From assembly GCF_000380335.1 (NCBI RefSeq), contig NC_021149.1, forward strand, positions 2,036,501 to 2,100,500: DNA of 64,000 bases, read 5' to 3'. The notes beneath the pieces were generated by a model, which made no database searches, was not told the origin of the DNA, and saw nothing but the letters and a program-made list of their open reading frames with translations. Shown piece after piece: positions 36,957 through 46,620 of this stretch. The stretch's first letter is position 1; each line of letters starts with the position of its first letter. This DNA is from Azotobacter vinelandii CA. Its GTDB lineage: Bacteria > Pseudomonadota > Gammaproteobacteria > Pseudomonadales > Pseudomonadaceae. Position numbers and translations under genes: made by a program.

Positions 36957-37253
36957 GGCGTGTCATCAATTATTTCCCCGGTTGCGTTGCTGCCGGAAAT
37001 GGGGCCAGGCCGGGCCGCGTTCGGCAAGGCGCAGCCTGCAGGCAATGGTCGTTCCCTTGCCAAAGGCTGCAACGCCGCATGGCCCCATTTCCGGCGCAAC
37101 CTAGGCGGCCCCACCCGCAGGGACGGGCCTGTTTTGGCACAGCGCGGCGTTGCTCGTCGTTCGTTTGGAATGACCAGACTTCTCTCCTCGCGCCTTGCCC
37201 TGTGCCAAAACAGGCTCCGTCGCAACGCGGGAAGTAATTGATGACACGCCCTA
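36954..37253. repeat. MITE-like element, copy 2
   Basis: About 296 bp, non-coding, bounded by TA. The inverted repeats begin GGGCGTGTCATCAATTA and pair over about 31 bases with three mismatches. Inner arms (GGAAATGGGGCCA/TGGCCCCATTTCC and TTTTGGCACA/TGTGCCAAAA) can also pair. It shares a 24/25 internal segment with copy 1. The element sits exactly between two convergent genes whose TAG stop codons both contain its flanking TA. Confidence 0.8.
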
Positions 37254-38168
37254 GCATCCACCGATATCGACCCGCTCGGCGAGGAAGTCCAGGAAGGCGC
37301 GCACGCGTAGCGGCAGATAACCGCCTTGGCCGACATAGACGGCGTGGACTTCTTCGACGTCGCCCGGATTGCAGTTTTCGAGCACCGGCAGCAATCGGCC
37401 GGCCGCGATGTCCTCGCGCACCTGGAAGGCGGCCAGGCGCGCCAGACCCAACCCGGCCAAGGCCAGGCGATGCAGCGCCTCGCCGTCGCTGGCCTGCGCG
37501 TTGCCGGTCACGGGCACTACGATGTCTCCGCCGCCATGCCGCAACGGCCAGCCGGGCTGCGCACGCACGTAGTTCGCGCCCAGGCGATTGTGTTGAAGCA
37601 GATCCTGCGGCGTGGTCGGGGTGCCGTGGTGCGCCAGATAGCCGGGCGCGCCGACGATCGTCATGCGCGTCTGGCCCAGTTTGCGCGCCATCAGGTTCGA
37701 GCTTTTCAGTGGACCGGCGCGCACGGCCACGTCGGTGCGCTGCTCCAGGATGTCGATGACCTCATCGGTCAGCACGATGTCCAGCGTCACGTCGGGATGG
37801 CGTTCCAGGAATTTGGGCGTCAGCGGCAGCAGGAAACGGTGCCCGAAGGGCACGTTGGCATTCACCCGCAGCCGGCCGCGCGGCGCCGTGTGTTCGCCGG
37901 CGCAGCGCTCGGCTTCTTCCAGGTCGGCGAGGATACGCACGCCGCGCTCATAGAAGGCACACCCCTCGGGCGTGAGCTGGAGCTGCCGGGTGGAGCGGTT
38001 CACCAGCCGCGTGCCCAGGCGCTGCTCCAGGCGCGAGACCAGCTTGCTGACGGCCGAGGGCGTCATGCCGAAGGCGCGGGCGGCAGCGGAAAATCCGCCC
38101 AGTTCGATGACGCGCACGAACACTTCGAGTTCGCCGGATCGGTTGACTTCCAGGCGGGCCATGGCCAT
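37251..38168 (-). CDS. LysR-family transcriptional regulator (CrgA-like group)
   Basis: 305 residues. The HTH spans residues 10-70 (SGELEVFVRVIELGGFSAAA, MTPSAVSKLVSRLEQRLG). The LysR substrate domain contains GRLRVNANVPFGHRFLLPL. It is divergent from the SGNH hydrolase-OYE-MFS genes and is the likely regulator of that set. Start at 38168 or two codons later. The stop codon lies in the target of the MITE-like element. Confidence 0.93.
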   Translation of the reverse strand: MAMARLEVNRSGELEVFVRVIELGGFSAAARAFGMTPSAVSKLVSRLEQRLGTRLVNRSTRQLQLTPEGCAFYERGVRILADLEEAERCAGEHTAPRGRLRVNANVPFGHRFLLPLTPKFLERHPDVTLDIVLTDEVIDILEQRTDVAVRAGPLKSSNLMARKLGQTRMTIVGAPGYLAHHGTPTTPQDLLQHNRLGANYVRAQPGWPLRHGGGDIVVPVTGNAQASDGEALHRLALAGLGLARLAAFQVREDIAAGRLLPVLENCNPGDVEEVHAVYVGQGGYLPLRVRAFLDFLAERVDIGGC

Positions 38169-38273
38169 CTCCTCGATGAGTTCAACTCACAAATGTTTTT
38201 CCGGGAGAGAGTCTATTCCAATTGCGTCTTTGAATTCATGATTCATCACTAGATGGATATTGAATTCACTTAT

Positions 38274-39608
38274 ATGAAAAATCTTTCCAAAATCCTTCCC
38301 AGCGCCTCGACCACCGCGATGCTGGCCCTGGTGCTCGCGACGGGCGTATCCGTGACCGCCGTTCCGGCGGCTGCCGACCCTCCCGCCTGGGTGGCAACCT
38401 GGGGCGCCAGCCCCCAGCCCGTCTGGGGAGCGGGCTTCCTGTTCCCCAGCAACGTCCCTTCCGAATTGCACGATCAGACGGTGCGCCAGGTGGCGCGCGT
38501 CAGCCTGGGTGGACAACGCCTGCGCATCGTGCTGTCCAACGCCTACGGCGGCCAGCCTCTCGCCGTGGGGAAGGCTACGGTCGCACGGCCGCGTAGCGAC
38601 GGTGCCGTTGCCGCCGACAGCCTGCGCACCGTGACATTCGGTGGCCGGGAGGAGGCGACGATCCTTCCCGGCGCATCGCTGGTCAGCGATCCAGTGGCAT
38701 TGCCCATCCCCGCGCTGGCACAGGTCGCGGTGAGTCTTTATCTGCCGAAAGCGACACCGGTCGGCACCTTTCACTGGGACGGCCGCCAGACCGGCTGGAT
38801 CGTCCCCGGCGACCAGACCACGGCCCCGGCATTCGAGACGGCGGAAGGCTGCGCACGGAGCACCACGACACGCCTGCTGCTGGCGGGGATTCAGGTCGAA
38901 GCCGAACACGCGGTGCGAGCGGTCGTGGTGATCGGCGACTCCATTACCGACGGGGCCGCTGCCAGCCCGGACAAGGACAGCCGCTGGCCGGACTTCCTGG
39001 CTGCGCGTCTGGCTCCGCATGGGGTGGCCGTCGTCAATGCCGGCATCTCCGGTGCCCGGCTGCTGTCCGACGGCATGGGTGTCAATGCGCTGGCACGGCT
39101 GGATCGCGACGTACTGGCGCAACCGGGGGTGCGGAGCCTCGTCGTGATGCTGGGCATCAACGATATCGCCTGGCCGGGCACGGCCCTCGCGCCGGAAAGA
39201 CCCCGACCGACACTGCAGGCACTGACGGCTGGCTACCGCCAGTTGGCCGAGCAGGCTCGCAGCCGTGGGTTGCGGGTGATCGGCGCAACGCTCACCCCGT
39301 TCGAGGGTGCGTTGCCCGGCACGCCGCTGGACGACTACTACCACCCCGACAAGGACGCCTTGCGCCAGCGGGTCAACGACTGGATTCGCCACGGCGGCGC
39401 GTTCGACGCGGTGATCGACCTCGATGCGGCACTGCGCGATCCCGTCCATCCAGCCCGGATCGACGCGCACTTCGACTCCGGCGACCACCTGCATCCCGGC
39501 GACCAAGGCAATCGGGCGATGGCCGAAGCCGTCGATCTCGATGTCTTGCTGCCGGGCCTCGGTGCCTCGCGGGACAACACAACGCCGAATACATCTCAGG
39601 AGCGCTGA
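38274..39608 (+). CDS. Secreted SGNH/GDSL-type hydrolase
   Basis: 444 residues from the ATG at 38274, with a Sec signal peptide (MKNLSKILPSASTTAMLALV, likely cut after PAAA). Catalytic blocks: GDSITDG (block I, Ser nucleophile), NAGISGARLL (block II Gly), MLGINDIAW (block III Asn) and SGDHLHPGDQG (block V Asp/His). An N-terminal beta-rich domain of about 180 residues precedes it. It probably acts on acyl or acetyl esters in the periplasm or outside. First gene of a three-gene run with OYE and MFS genes. Confidence 0.9.
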   Translation: MKNLSKILPSASTTAMLALVLATGVSVTAVPAAADPPAWVATWGASPQPVWGAGFLFPSNVPSELHDQTVRQVARVSLGGQRLRIVLSNAYGGQPLAVGKATVARPRSDGAVAADSLRTVTFGGREEATILPGASLVSDPVALPIPALAQVAVSLYLPKATPVGTFHWDGRQTGWIVPGDQTTAPAFETAEGCARSTTTRLLLAGIQVEAEHAVRAVVVIGDSITDGAAASPDKDSRWPDFLAARLAPHGVAVVNAGISGARLLSDGMGVNALARLDRDVLAQPGVRSLVVMLGINDIAWPGTALAPERPRPTLQALTAGYRQLAEQARSRGLRVIGATLTPFEGALPGTPLDDYYHPDKDALRQRVNDWIRHGGAFDAVIDLDAALRDPVHPARIDAHFDSGDHLHPGDQGNRAMAEAVDLDVLLPGLGASRDNTTPNTSQER

Positions 39609-39611
39609 ACC

Positions 39612-40751
39612 ATGCTGTTCACAGCCTATCGCCTGGGCAATCTCGACCTGCCCAACCGTATCCTCATGCCGCCGATGACCCGCTCGCGCGCAGGCGCCGG
39701 CAATGTGCCCACCGCGCTGATGGCCGAGTATTACGCCCAGCGTGCCTCCGCCGGGCTGATCGTCAGCGAGGGCACGCAGATCAGCCAGCAGGGCCAGGGC
39801 TATGCCTGGACGCCCGGTATCCACAGCCGGCAACAGGTAGCCGGCTGGCGCGGCGTCACCGATGCCGTGCATGCCGCTGGCGGGCGCATATTCGCGCAGT
39901 TGTGGCACGTCGGCCGGATCTCGCACGTCTCCCTTCAGCCGAACGGTGCCGCGCCGGTATCGTCTTCGCCGCTGCTGGCCGACGGCGTCAAGGTCTTCAT
40001 CGACCCCGAGGGTAGAGGGCCGCGGGCCGGCGTCGGCGAGATGGTGCAGCATTCGGCACCGCGCGCCCTGTCCGAGGCCGAGATCGCCCAAGTCGTGCGG
40101 GACTTCGCCGCTGCCGCGCGCCATGCACTGGAGGCCGGCTTCGATGGTGTCGAGCTGCATGGCGCCAACGGCTACCTCATCAACCAGTTCATCGACTCGC
40201 GGGCCAATACGCGCAGCGACGGCTACGGCGGGTCGCTGTCCAACCGGCTGCGCTTCCTGCGCGAAGTCACCGAGGCCGTGGTCGCGGTGGCCGGGCGCGG
40301 GCGCGTCGGCGTGCGGCTGGCGCCGCTCACCACGCTGCAAGGCGCGGTGGACGACACGCCGCAGGCCACCTACCTGGGCGCGGCCAAGCTGCTCGACGAT
40401 CTCGACGTGGCCTACATCCATATCGCCGAGGCCGATTGGGAAGACGCGCCCGACATGCCGGTGGCATTCAAGGAGGCGCTGCGGCTGATCTACGGCGGCA
40501 CGCTGATCTACGCGGGCAAGTACACGCTGGAGCGTGCCGAGGCCGCGCTGCGCGATGGCTGGGCCGACTTGATCGGCTTCGGCCGGCCGTTCATCGCCAA
40601 TCCGGATCTGCCTCGGCGCCTGCGTCACGGCTGGCCGCTGAACGAGCCCGACGCGAGCCGCTTCTTCGGCGGCGCAGTCGCAGGCTACACCGACTATCCG
40701 TTCGCGACGCAGGACGGACAGGCCGCCGCGATGGAGGAAGACGTGCGATGA
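39612..40751 (+). CDS. Old Yellow Enzyme-family alkene reductase
   Basis: 379-residue FMN barrel enzyme that reduces activated C=C bonds and often nitro or quinone compounds with NAD(P)H. Hallmarks: NRILMPPMTRSRAG at the start, FAQLWHVGRISH, the catalytic HGANGYLINQFIDSRANTRS segment (His/Asn and Tyr nearby) and DLIGFGRPFIANPDLP at the end. It starts 3 bases after the hydrolase and overlaps the MFS gene (ATGA). Together they suggest detoxification of an electrophile or xenobiotic. Confidence 0.94.
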   Translation: MLFTAYRLGNLDLPNRILMPPMTRSRAGAGNVPTALMAEYYAQRASAGLIVSEGTQISQQGQGYAWTPGIHSRQQVAGWRGVTDAVHAAGGRIFAQLWHVGRISHVSLQPNGAAPVSSSPLLADGVKVFIDPEGRGPRAGVGEMVQHSAPRALSEAEIAQVVRDFAAAARHALEAGFDGVELHGANGYLINQFIDSRANTRSDGYGGSLSNRLRFLREVTEAVVAVAGRGRVGVRLAPLTTLQGAVDDTPQATYLGAAKLLDDLDVAYIHIAEADWEDAPDMPVAFKEALRLIYGGTLIYAGKYTLERAEAALRDGWADLIGFGRPFIANPDLPRRLRHGWPLNEPDASRFFGGAVAGYTDYPFATQDGQAAAMEEDVR

Positions 40752-41959
40752 GCCAGCGCAACGTTGTCCATCGCGGTGTCTGGGCGCTGGCGGTCACGGC
40801 GTTCGCCATCGGCGTGGCCGAGTTCATCGTGGTCGGCGTGCTGCCGGCCATCGCCGAGGACCTCGGCGTACCGCTGGCACGCGCCGGCGGACTGGTGGGG
40901 TTGTACGCGCTGGCATTGGCCATCGGTACGCCGCTGGTGGTACTGGGATTGGCCCGGCTGCCGCGCAAGCCTGTGCTGCTGACCTTGGTGGCTGTGTTTC
41001 TCGCCGGCAACCTGCTGTCGGCGCTCTCGACCAGCTATGCGGTGCTGCTGGCCGGGCGCATCTTGACGGCGGTGGCTCACGGCAGCTTCTTCGCCATCGG
41101 CGCGACACTGGCAGCCCGGCTGGCCCCCGAGGGGCAGGCCAGCCGGGCGATCGCATTGATGTTCGCGGGCCTCACGCTGGCGATGGTGATCGGCGTGCCG
41201 CTGGGTAGCCTGATCGGCAACGGCCTGGGCTGGCGGCTGCCATTCTTCGCCGTCGTGCTGCTGGCCGCGCTGGGCTGGCTGGCGACCGCACTGTGGGTGC
41301 CGGCCCTGCCGGCGCAGGCGGCGGGGCGCGCCGGTAGCCAACTGGCGGCGCTGGCGCGACCCGAGATCCTGACGATGATGAGCATCACCATCCTCGGCTT
41401 CGGTGCCAGCTTCGCGGCCTTCACTTTCATCACGCCGATCCTGACCGCCATCACCGGCTTCTCGGCCCGGATCTCCAGCCTGCTGCTGGTGGTGTTCGGC
41501 GCGGCGACGCTGGTGGGCAATCTCATGGGCGGGCGCTGGGCCGCCAGCCTGGGCTGGCCGGTAGCGCTGCGGCGCATGCTGGTGGGCCTGCTGGTCGTAC
41601 TCGTGGCGATCGCATTGCTGATGCCCTACCGGACACCGATGGTGGCGCTGCTGTTCGTCTGGGGCCTGCTGGCCTTCGGTATGTCGCCGGGCTTTCAGGC
41701 CGGCATGCTGGCTACCGCCGAACGCTGGACGCCGCGTGCGGTGGACTTCGCTTCGGCGTTGAACATCTCGGCATTCAACCTGGGTATCACGCTGGGGGAG
41801 ACGTTGGGTAGCGTACTGGTGGTGCGAGACGACATGGCGCTGACGCCTTGGGCGGGTGTCGGGCTGGCGTTGATCGCGCAGTTGCCGCTGGCGTGGCTGG
41901 CACAGCGGTCGTCCGGCGCCGGAACGGTACCGGCCGCTGGTGGATGGGAGGGGCGATGA
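40748..41959 (+). CDS. MFS exporter (AraJ/drug efflux type)
   Basis: 403 residues with 12 predicted membrane helices. The N-terminal GVAEFIVVGVLPAIAEDLGV and the later GRILTAVAHGSFFAIGATLA match the DHA1/AraJ-like group. Probably proton-coupled export of small molecules. The start codon overlaps the OYE stop, giving translational coupling. Substrate unknown. Confidence 0.92.
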   Translation: MSQRNVVHRGVWALAVTAFAIGVAEFIVVGVLPAIAEDLGVPLARAGGLVGLYALALAIGTPLVVLGLARLPRKPVLLTLVAVFLAGNLLSALSTSYAVLLAGRILTAVAHGSFFAIGATLAARLAPEGQASRAIALMFAGLTLAMVIGVPLGSLIGNGLGWRLPFFAVVLLAALGWLATALWVPALPAQAAGRAGSQLAALARPEILTMMSITILGFGASFAAFTFITPILTAITGFSARISSLLLVVFGAATLVGNLMGGRWAASLGWPVALRRMLVGLLVVLVAIALLMPYRTPMVALLFVWGLLAFGMSPGFQAGMLATAERWTPRAVDFASALNISAFNLGITLGETLGSVLVVRDDMALTPWAGVGLALIAQLPLAWLAQRSSGAGTVPAAGGWEGR

Positions 41960-42120
41960 TGGGGGGACGCCATCTTCGCCGCTTCCTGGCCGTTGCCGAA
42001 GAACGCCGCACCGCCCGAGCCGTCGAGCGATTGCAGGTCGGGTAGTCGCCGCTGTCGCGTGCCTTCAAGGAGCTGGTAAAGAGACCCGGGGAGGCAGCTT
42101 TTCGGCCGTCGCACGCGGTC
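41956..42120 (+). pseudogene. LysR regulator remnant with in-frame stop
   Basis: The ATG overlaps the MFS stop. HLRRFLAVAEERRTARAVER is followed by LQVG, then TAG, then SPLSRAFKEL, which is the HTH of a LysR protein with the usual SQ replaced by a stop. The sequence degrades soon afterwards and the effector domain is absent. The nearby intact LysR gene at 37251-38168 may have taken over its role. Confidence 0.75.
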
Positions 42121-42362
42121 GCCCCGTGTGGGCAAGCAGTTCCCGGAGCAGGTGCAGGCTGGCGGCGTGCCGTATCCATCCAGGGGACGGCTCGGTCCGT
42201 CGCAGCCGTTTCCTTCCGCAGCGGAATGGCACCATCCGCAAACCTGTGGCCTCGAAATACAGGGGCCAGTACGGCAATGTCCAGCACCGGCGCCTCCTGT
42301 CAGAGCCGATTGGCGAAACCCGCTCCATACTTGGAGTTCAGCTATTTCTGGGAGCATCAAAG

Positions 42363-42563
42363 ATGACCGGGCTTGAGTTCGTGAAGGGCGATATCGTTGT
42401 GTTGAAAAGCGGCGGACCGGCGATGACGGTCGAGAGTATCGGCAACTATGCCGAAGGTCTGGCGCGCGGGCCGGAGAGGGGGGCGAAGTGTATCTGGTTC
42501 GATGGGGGCAAGCCCCAGGAGCATGTTTTCGATGTGGCGGTGCTGGAGAAGGTCGAGCCTTAG
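42363..42563 (+). CDS. YodC-family small protein (DUF2158)
   Basis: 66 residues from the ATG at 42363. FVKGDIVVLKSGGPAMTVES and CIWFDGGKPQEHVFDVAVLE match the YodC pattern, a small SH3-like barrel of unknown function. Longer in-frame starts upstream lie in the LysR remnant and are not supported. It is followed by a clear terminator and is probably a single-gene transcript. Confidence 0.85.
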   Translation: MTGLEFVKGDIVVLKSGGPAMTVESIGNYAEGLARGPERGAKCIWFDGGKPQEHVFDVAVLEKVEP

Positions 42564-42599
42564 TTGGCATGGGTTGTCGGGCGCCGGAGTGGCTGATGG

Positions 42600-42620
42600 C
42601 CCCGCTTCGTGCGGGGTTTT
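42600..42620 (+). terminator. Rho-independent terminator after yodC-like gene
   Basis: CCCCGC-TTCGT-GCGGGG followed by TTTT: a 6-bp GC stem with a short loop and T-run. Confidence 0.88.
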
Positions 42621-42817
42621 CTGTTTCGGGGCGGTCCTGGACGGCACGGGAGGATACCGCCCAGCGGCGGAGCCGGCCGCCGGCGTTGACAGTGCTCCGA
42701 TGCATGAACAAGCTGAAATTCGTTCGAATCCGCGAGGTGCCTGTTGAAGAGAGGCTGGATCGTCGGCCCCGGATGCGAGGCGTGGGCGGTTCGGCTTGAA
42801 TTTCAGGAGGAGCAATC

Positions 42818-43345
42818 ATGGCGAAGGTTACTCATGTGAGGGCCAGTGCGGTCCGGTTTCCGGTTCCTCAAAGCCGCGACGAAGTGAACGAGGCGATTGC
42901 CAGGATCGGCCTGCTCCAGCGCGAGCGTGCGCGCATTCAGGCCGACATGAACGATGAGCTGGCCAAGGTGAGGCTGCGTTTCGAAGAGGCGGCCACGCCT
43001 CTCAACGAACAGATCGCGGCATTGACCCAGGGGGTGCATACCTGGTGCGAGGCGCATCGCTCGGAGCTGACCGGGAACGGCAAGACCAAGTTCCACGATT
43101 TCGCCGCGGGCGAGATCAAGTGGCGCATGCGTCCGCCGCGGGTGATGCTGCACTCCGTCGAAACCGTGCTGGAAGTCCTCAAGCGTCTGGGGCTGACGCG
43201 TTTCATCCGGGTGAAGGAGCAGGTGAACAAGGAGGCCATGCTCGCCGAGCCGGATGTGGTCGCCGGCGTGGCCGGGGTGAAGATCGAGCAGAGCGAGGAC
43301 TTCGTCGTCGTGCCCTTCGGCAGCAAGCTCGAGGAAGTCGCCTGA
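42818..43345 (+). CDS. gam: Mu-type host-nuclease inhibitor Gam
   Basis: 175 residues with AGGAGGAG ahead of the ATG. Mu Gam family: a long N-terminal helix (DEVNEAIARIGLLQRERARI), then GEIKWRMRPPRVML and a C-terminal IEQSEDFVVVPFGSKLEEVA. These are Ku-like proteins that bind DNA ends and block RecBCD-type exonucleases. No other Mu genes (transposase, repressor, tail) are seen nearby, so it is an orphan, either a prophage relic or a domesticated end-binding protein. Confidence 0.88.
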   Translation: MAKVTHVRASAVRFPVPQSRDEVNEAIARIGLLQRERARIQADMNDELAKVRLRFEEAATPLNEQIAALTQGVHTWCEAHRSELTGNGKTKFHDFAAGEIKWRMRPPRVMLHSVETVLEVLKRLGLTRFIRVKEQVNKEAMLAEPDVVAGVAGVKIEQSEDFVVVPFGSKLEEVA

Positions 43346-43495
43346 GGAGAGAGCTTTCCTTCGGCACAGGGCCAGGATGCAAGCCCGCCATTCCAGGGAG
43401 GCATCGCGTCGGCCGGCGCCGCCGGTCGTCCCGACCCCCGGACGGCATGGACTGGCCGGCCGTGGGCGCGCTCGTGCCATGGCTCCCGCCGGGAG

Positions 43496-45115
43496 TCAGC
43501 GTGCGGTTTCCGCCAATTGCATGTCGGCACCTGCCCAGACCTTGCGGAAGCGTTCCATGACGGCATCCGCTTCCTCGCCGCGGTTCTGCGCATCCAGCGT
43601 CCGGGCCAATCCGTGCAGCGACCAGCCATTTTCCGGGAAACGTCGCAGGTCTTCGCGAAAGGCCTGCTCGGCCTCCTCGTTCCGTCCCGCCTCGAGCAGT
43701 ACCCGGCCGAGGTCCTGGCGTACCGGCACCGTCCATTCCGGCGGCTCGCCGTAGACCAGGCCGTCCTCCAGACGGGCCGCTTCGCGCAGGTGGCCGATCG
43801 CGCCCGGGAAATCCGCCTTCCCGGCGGCGATGTGACCGGCCAATACTTGCGAGGCGATTTTCAGTATGGCGCCCGAGGTATTGAACTCCAGACGCAGCGC
43901 GTCCGTCTGCGGACTCCCGGCCGTGGCGCGCAGTCGCGCCAGCTCCGCCTCGGCTCCCGGTACGTCGCCGCGCGCCGCCAGCGCCCGGCCCCGGGCGTAG
44001 TGCCAGAGGGCGCTGGCATGGGGAAGATCCGGCGGCGGGGCCTCGGTTTGGAGAATCTCGTCCCAGCGATCGAAGCGCACCAGCATCTGTAATCGGCGGG
44101 TCTGGTGGTGCTGCAGGAAGGTCATGCCGGGCTCCCGCAACATCGCTTGCGGCACCAGTTCGGCCATCTTCCGCGTGGCGCCGAGCGCCTGCCCGCTACG
44201 GCCGATCATGCTCGCGGCGAAGGCCAGGAAATCGTAGTTGTGCGGGTAATAGCCGGCGACGTAGATGCCGAATGTCGGATTCTGGTCGCGGATGTAGGTT
44301 TCGTCGGCATGCACCGCGTGTTCGTTGGCCTCGATGGCGTCTTCGTAGCGTCCGACGCGGACGTAGATGTGTCCGGGCATGTGCACCAGATGGCCGGCGC
44401 CGGGCATGAGGCCGGCGAGCCGTTCCGCGCATGGCACCGCGCGTTCCGGCTGGGCGGCCTCGACGGCATGGATGAAGAAGTGGCACGCCCCCGGGTGGTC
44501 GGGATTCGCCGCGATCACCCGCTCCAACTGGGTGAGCAGCTCGGGCGTGTTCGGCCGCGGCTGGCCGTCATGGCTCCAGTACTGCCACGGGTTCAGGTCC
44601 ATGAGCGATTCGGCGAAAAGGGTCGCCGCCTCCCGATCTTCCGGGTACTGGCGAACGACTTCGCGCATCGCGCGGGCATAGGCTTCGTCCAGGGCGGCCC
44701 GGTCGTCGGGAGGAGGCGAGGCGTAGCGTGCCGCGAGGGCACGGATAAGGGCCTGTTCCTTCGGGCTCGCCTTGCGTTCGAGAGCTTTGCGGGTCGCGGC
44801 ATGTGCCGCGGCCCCGGCGCTGGCGTCCATCGGGGCGTTGATGTTGGGGCCCTGCGCCAGGGCGATCCCCCAGTAGCACATGGCGCAGTCCGGATCGAGC
44901 CGGACGGCTTCCTCGAAGACGCGGATCGCCTCCTGATGGTTGAATGCGTAATAGAGCCGCAAGCCCTGGTCGAAATAGCGCTGTGCCAGTGGCGAGGCGG
45001 TCGTGATGGCGTAGTGATGATCGCCGAGGTTGTCGTATAGCGGAACGGCGGAACGCCCGGTCTGGGCGAAAGTTACAGACGCCATGCCCAGTGCCAGGAG
45101 CGCGCCCAGGGCCAT
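43496..45115 (-). CDS. Secreted tetratricopeptide-repeat protein
   Basis: 539 residues with a signal peptide (ALGALLALGMASVTFAQ). TPR-like helices are spread over the whole length, for example HQEAIRVFEEAVRLDPDCA near residue 60 and GRYEDAIEANEHAVHADE near residue 255. A distinctive HMPGHIYVRVGRYEDA segment marks a family of periplasmic TPR proteins with no assigned function that I know of. It probably acts as a protein-protein scaffold in the periplasm. Single gene, with no partner nearby. Confidence 0.8.
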   Translation of the reverse strand: MALGALLALGMASVTFAQTGRSAVPLYDNLGDHHYAITTASPLAQRYFDQGLRLYYAFNHQEAIRVFEEAVRLDPDCAMCYWGIALAQGPNINAPMDASAGAAAHAATRKALERKASPKEQALIRALAARYASPPPDDRAALDEAYARAMREVVRQYPEDREAATLFAESLMDLNPWQYWSHDGQPRPNTPELLTQLERVIAANPDHPGACHFFIHAVEAAQPERAVPCAERLAGLMPGAGHLVHMPGHIYVRVGRYEDAIEANEHAVHADETYIRDQNPTFGIYVAGYYPHNYDFLAFAASMIGRSGQALGATRKMAELVPQAMLREPGMTFLQHHQTRRLQMLVRFDRWDEILQTEAPPPDLPHASALWHYARGRALAARGDVPGAEAELARLRATAGSPQTDALRLEFNTSGAILKIASQVLAGHIAAGKADFPGAIGHLREAARLEDGLVYGEPPEWTVPVRQDLGRVLLEAGRNEEAEQAFREDLRRFPENGWSLHGLARTLDAQNRGEEADAVMERFRKVWAGADMQLAETAR

Positions 45116-46620
45116 CGGGAGCGGAGACGGTCGGCGACGGCTGCAGGGCGGCAGGATGGGCAGAAGCCCGGTGATCCGGATGCTCAGGGTATCGCTCCTC
45201 GCCAGGCGCTTCCGTCATGCTCGCGTACTGGTGCGAGCCCGGCGGTCATGATTGCCTGGCCGACGAATGGATTGTCTTTCGTTATTCCGCTCGATACTTC
45301 AGGGGAAAATATAGCCTGCGCCAAATGACATGCGTGGCTTCCGGTAAGTCCGTATTTTGGCGGGGCGCCTCGTTTCGTCGTTTTATCGTTATATCCGGGG
45401 CCGGCTTGGGTCGGGGTTGTATGGTTATCGAATATGGCGACTGCCGGACGATCAATGGCGGGGATATATGTGAGGGTGGCCGTGGTCTGTCCGGTTCGTC
45501 GATTTCCACTTTTTATGGAGGATAATATCGTGCTCGGGTTGCATTGTATTGGTCTTTGGGTCGTCCGTGCATTTTCCGGCTGGAAGAAAATGCCGATGCG
45601 CGTATCCATGCGGACCATTATAAATACTGGCTGACGAAAATTTTCACATGTGCAGGCATATCCATGGTCCCGTGACGGTCGATTGGCTGGATCGGATCGT
45701 CTCCTATCGATAATGTTCTCGAGGTTCCGGAAACAATGCCGCGTGAAATTATGCGGCTAGATGATTGCCAGGAAGGCTCCATTGACCGCCCATGGTTCGT
45801 CTCCGTTCTCGGTTATCCATACCGTCCGACCGGGGCGGCGGTCGATGCTTCCAGGCTCGCTCCCGAGCGAAGCCATTCCGGGAGCCCGGGATGTCCGGCC
45901 CGTGGCTGTGTTTCTGCCGTGCGCTGCCGGGGTTTTCAGCTCCGCCGGCAGGGACTATGGGTACTGTCGCTTCGCCGCAGTCGACGGCGAACGTTCTACA
46001 TTACCGATACTGCTATAAAGGCTCTGCGATATGCTCTCGATGGCATCTTCCTGGCCGTTCGTCGGTAATGGGGAAACTTTGATGATCGCTCTATTTTCAA
46101 TATCACTGACAAATACGAGGCATGGAACAGGAACATAATAATACGGGTAGCCGGGTTTTCTCGATCATATCGGCTGCTCCGACGCATCATTGATTCATTG
46201 AAAATGTTTCGGCCTGGAGTGAGCAGGTCAGGGGATAAGGCGGTTGTCAGGGAGAAGACATTATTTTTCGCCGGAAACTGGATTCGCTGAAAAGATGCCT
46301 ATACTGGAGTCGAGCGGCATGCCTGAGGTTTCACCGGGAGCGGAAACTTCGGGAAGATTGTTCGGGAGAGTTGCAGCAAGGCAACTGCGCAATGAACGTC
46401 CATGCGGCGGGCCGCAAGAACGGTGGAGCCATGTGGACGGTTCGCAACCACGATTTCCATACGGGAAATCGGATACTAGGGCGCTGAGGCAGTGAAAGGG
46501 CAGCCAAGTTAGGGAGATACTGCTTGAGCAAGGAAAAAAAGCGGAACCAATCGACCAAGCCCATGCATGAGCCAACGAGCGTCCGAACACTTGAACTACT
46601 TACTCTGTGAGGAGTGCATC
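45116..46620. other. 1.5-kb stretch without a recognisable gene
   Basis: Only short conflicting frames and several AT-rich patches. I recognise no RNA gene or mobile element. The last 100 bases probably hold the promoter of the Gln/Gly-rich gene (GTGAGGAGTGC is its ribosome site). Composition differs from the GC-rich neighbours, suggesting decayed or foreign DNA. Confidence 0.6.
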
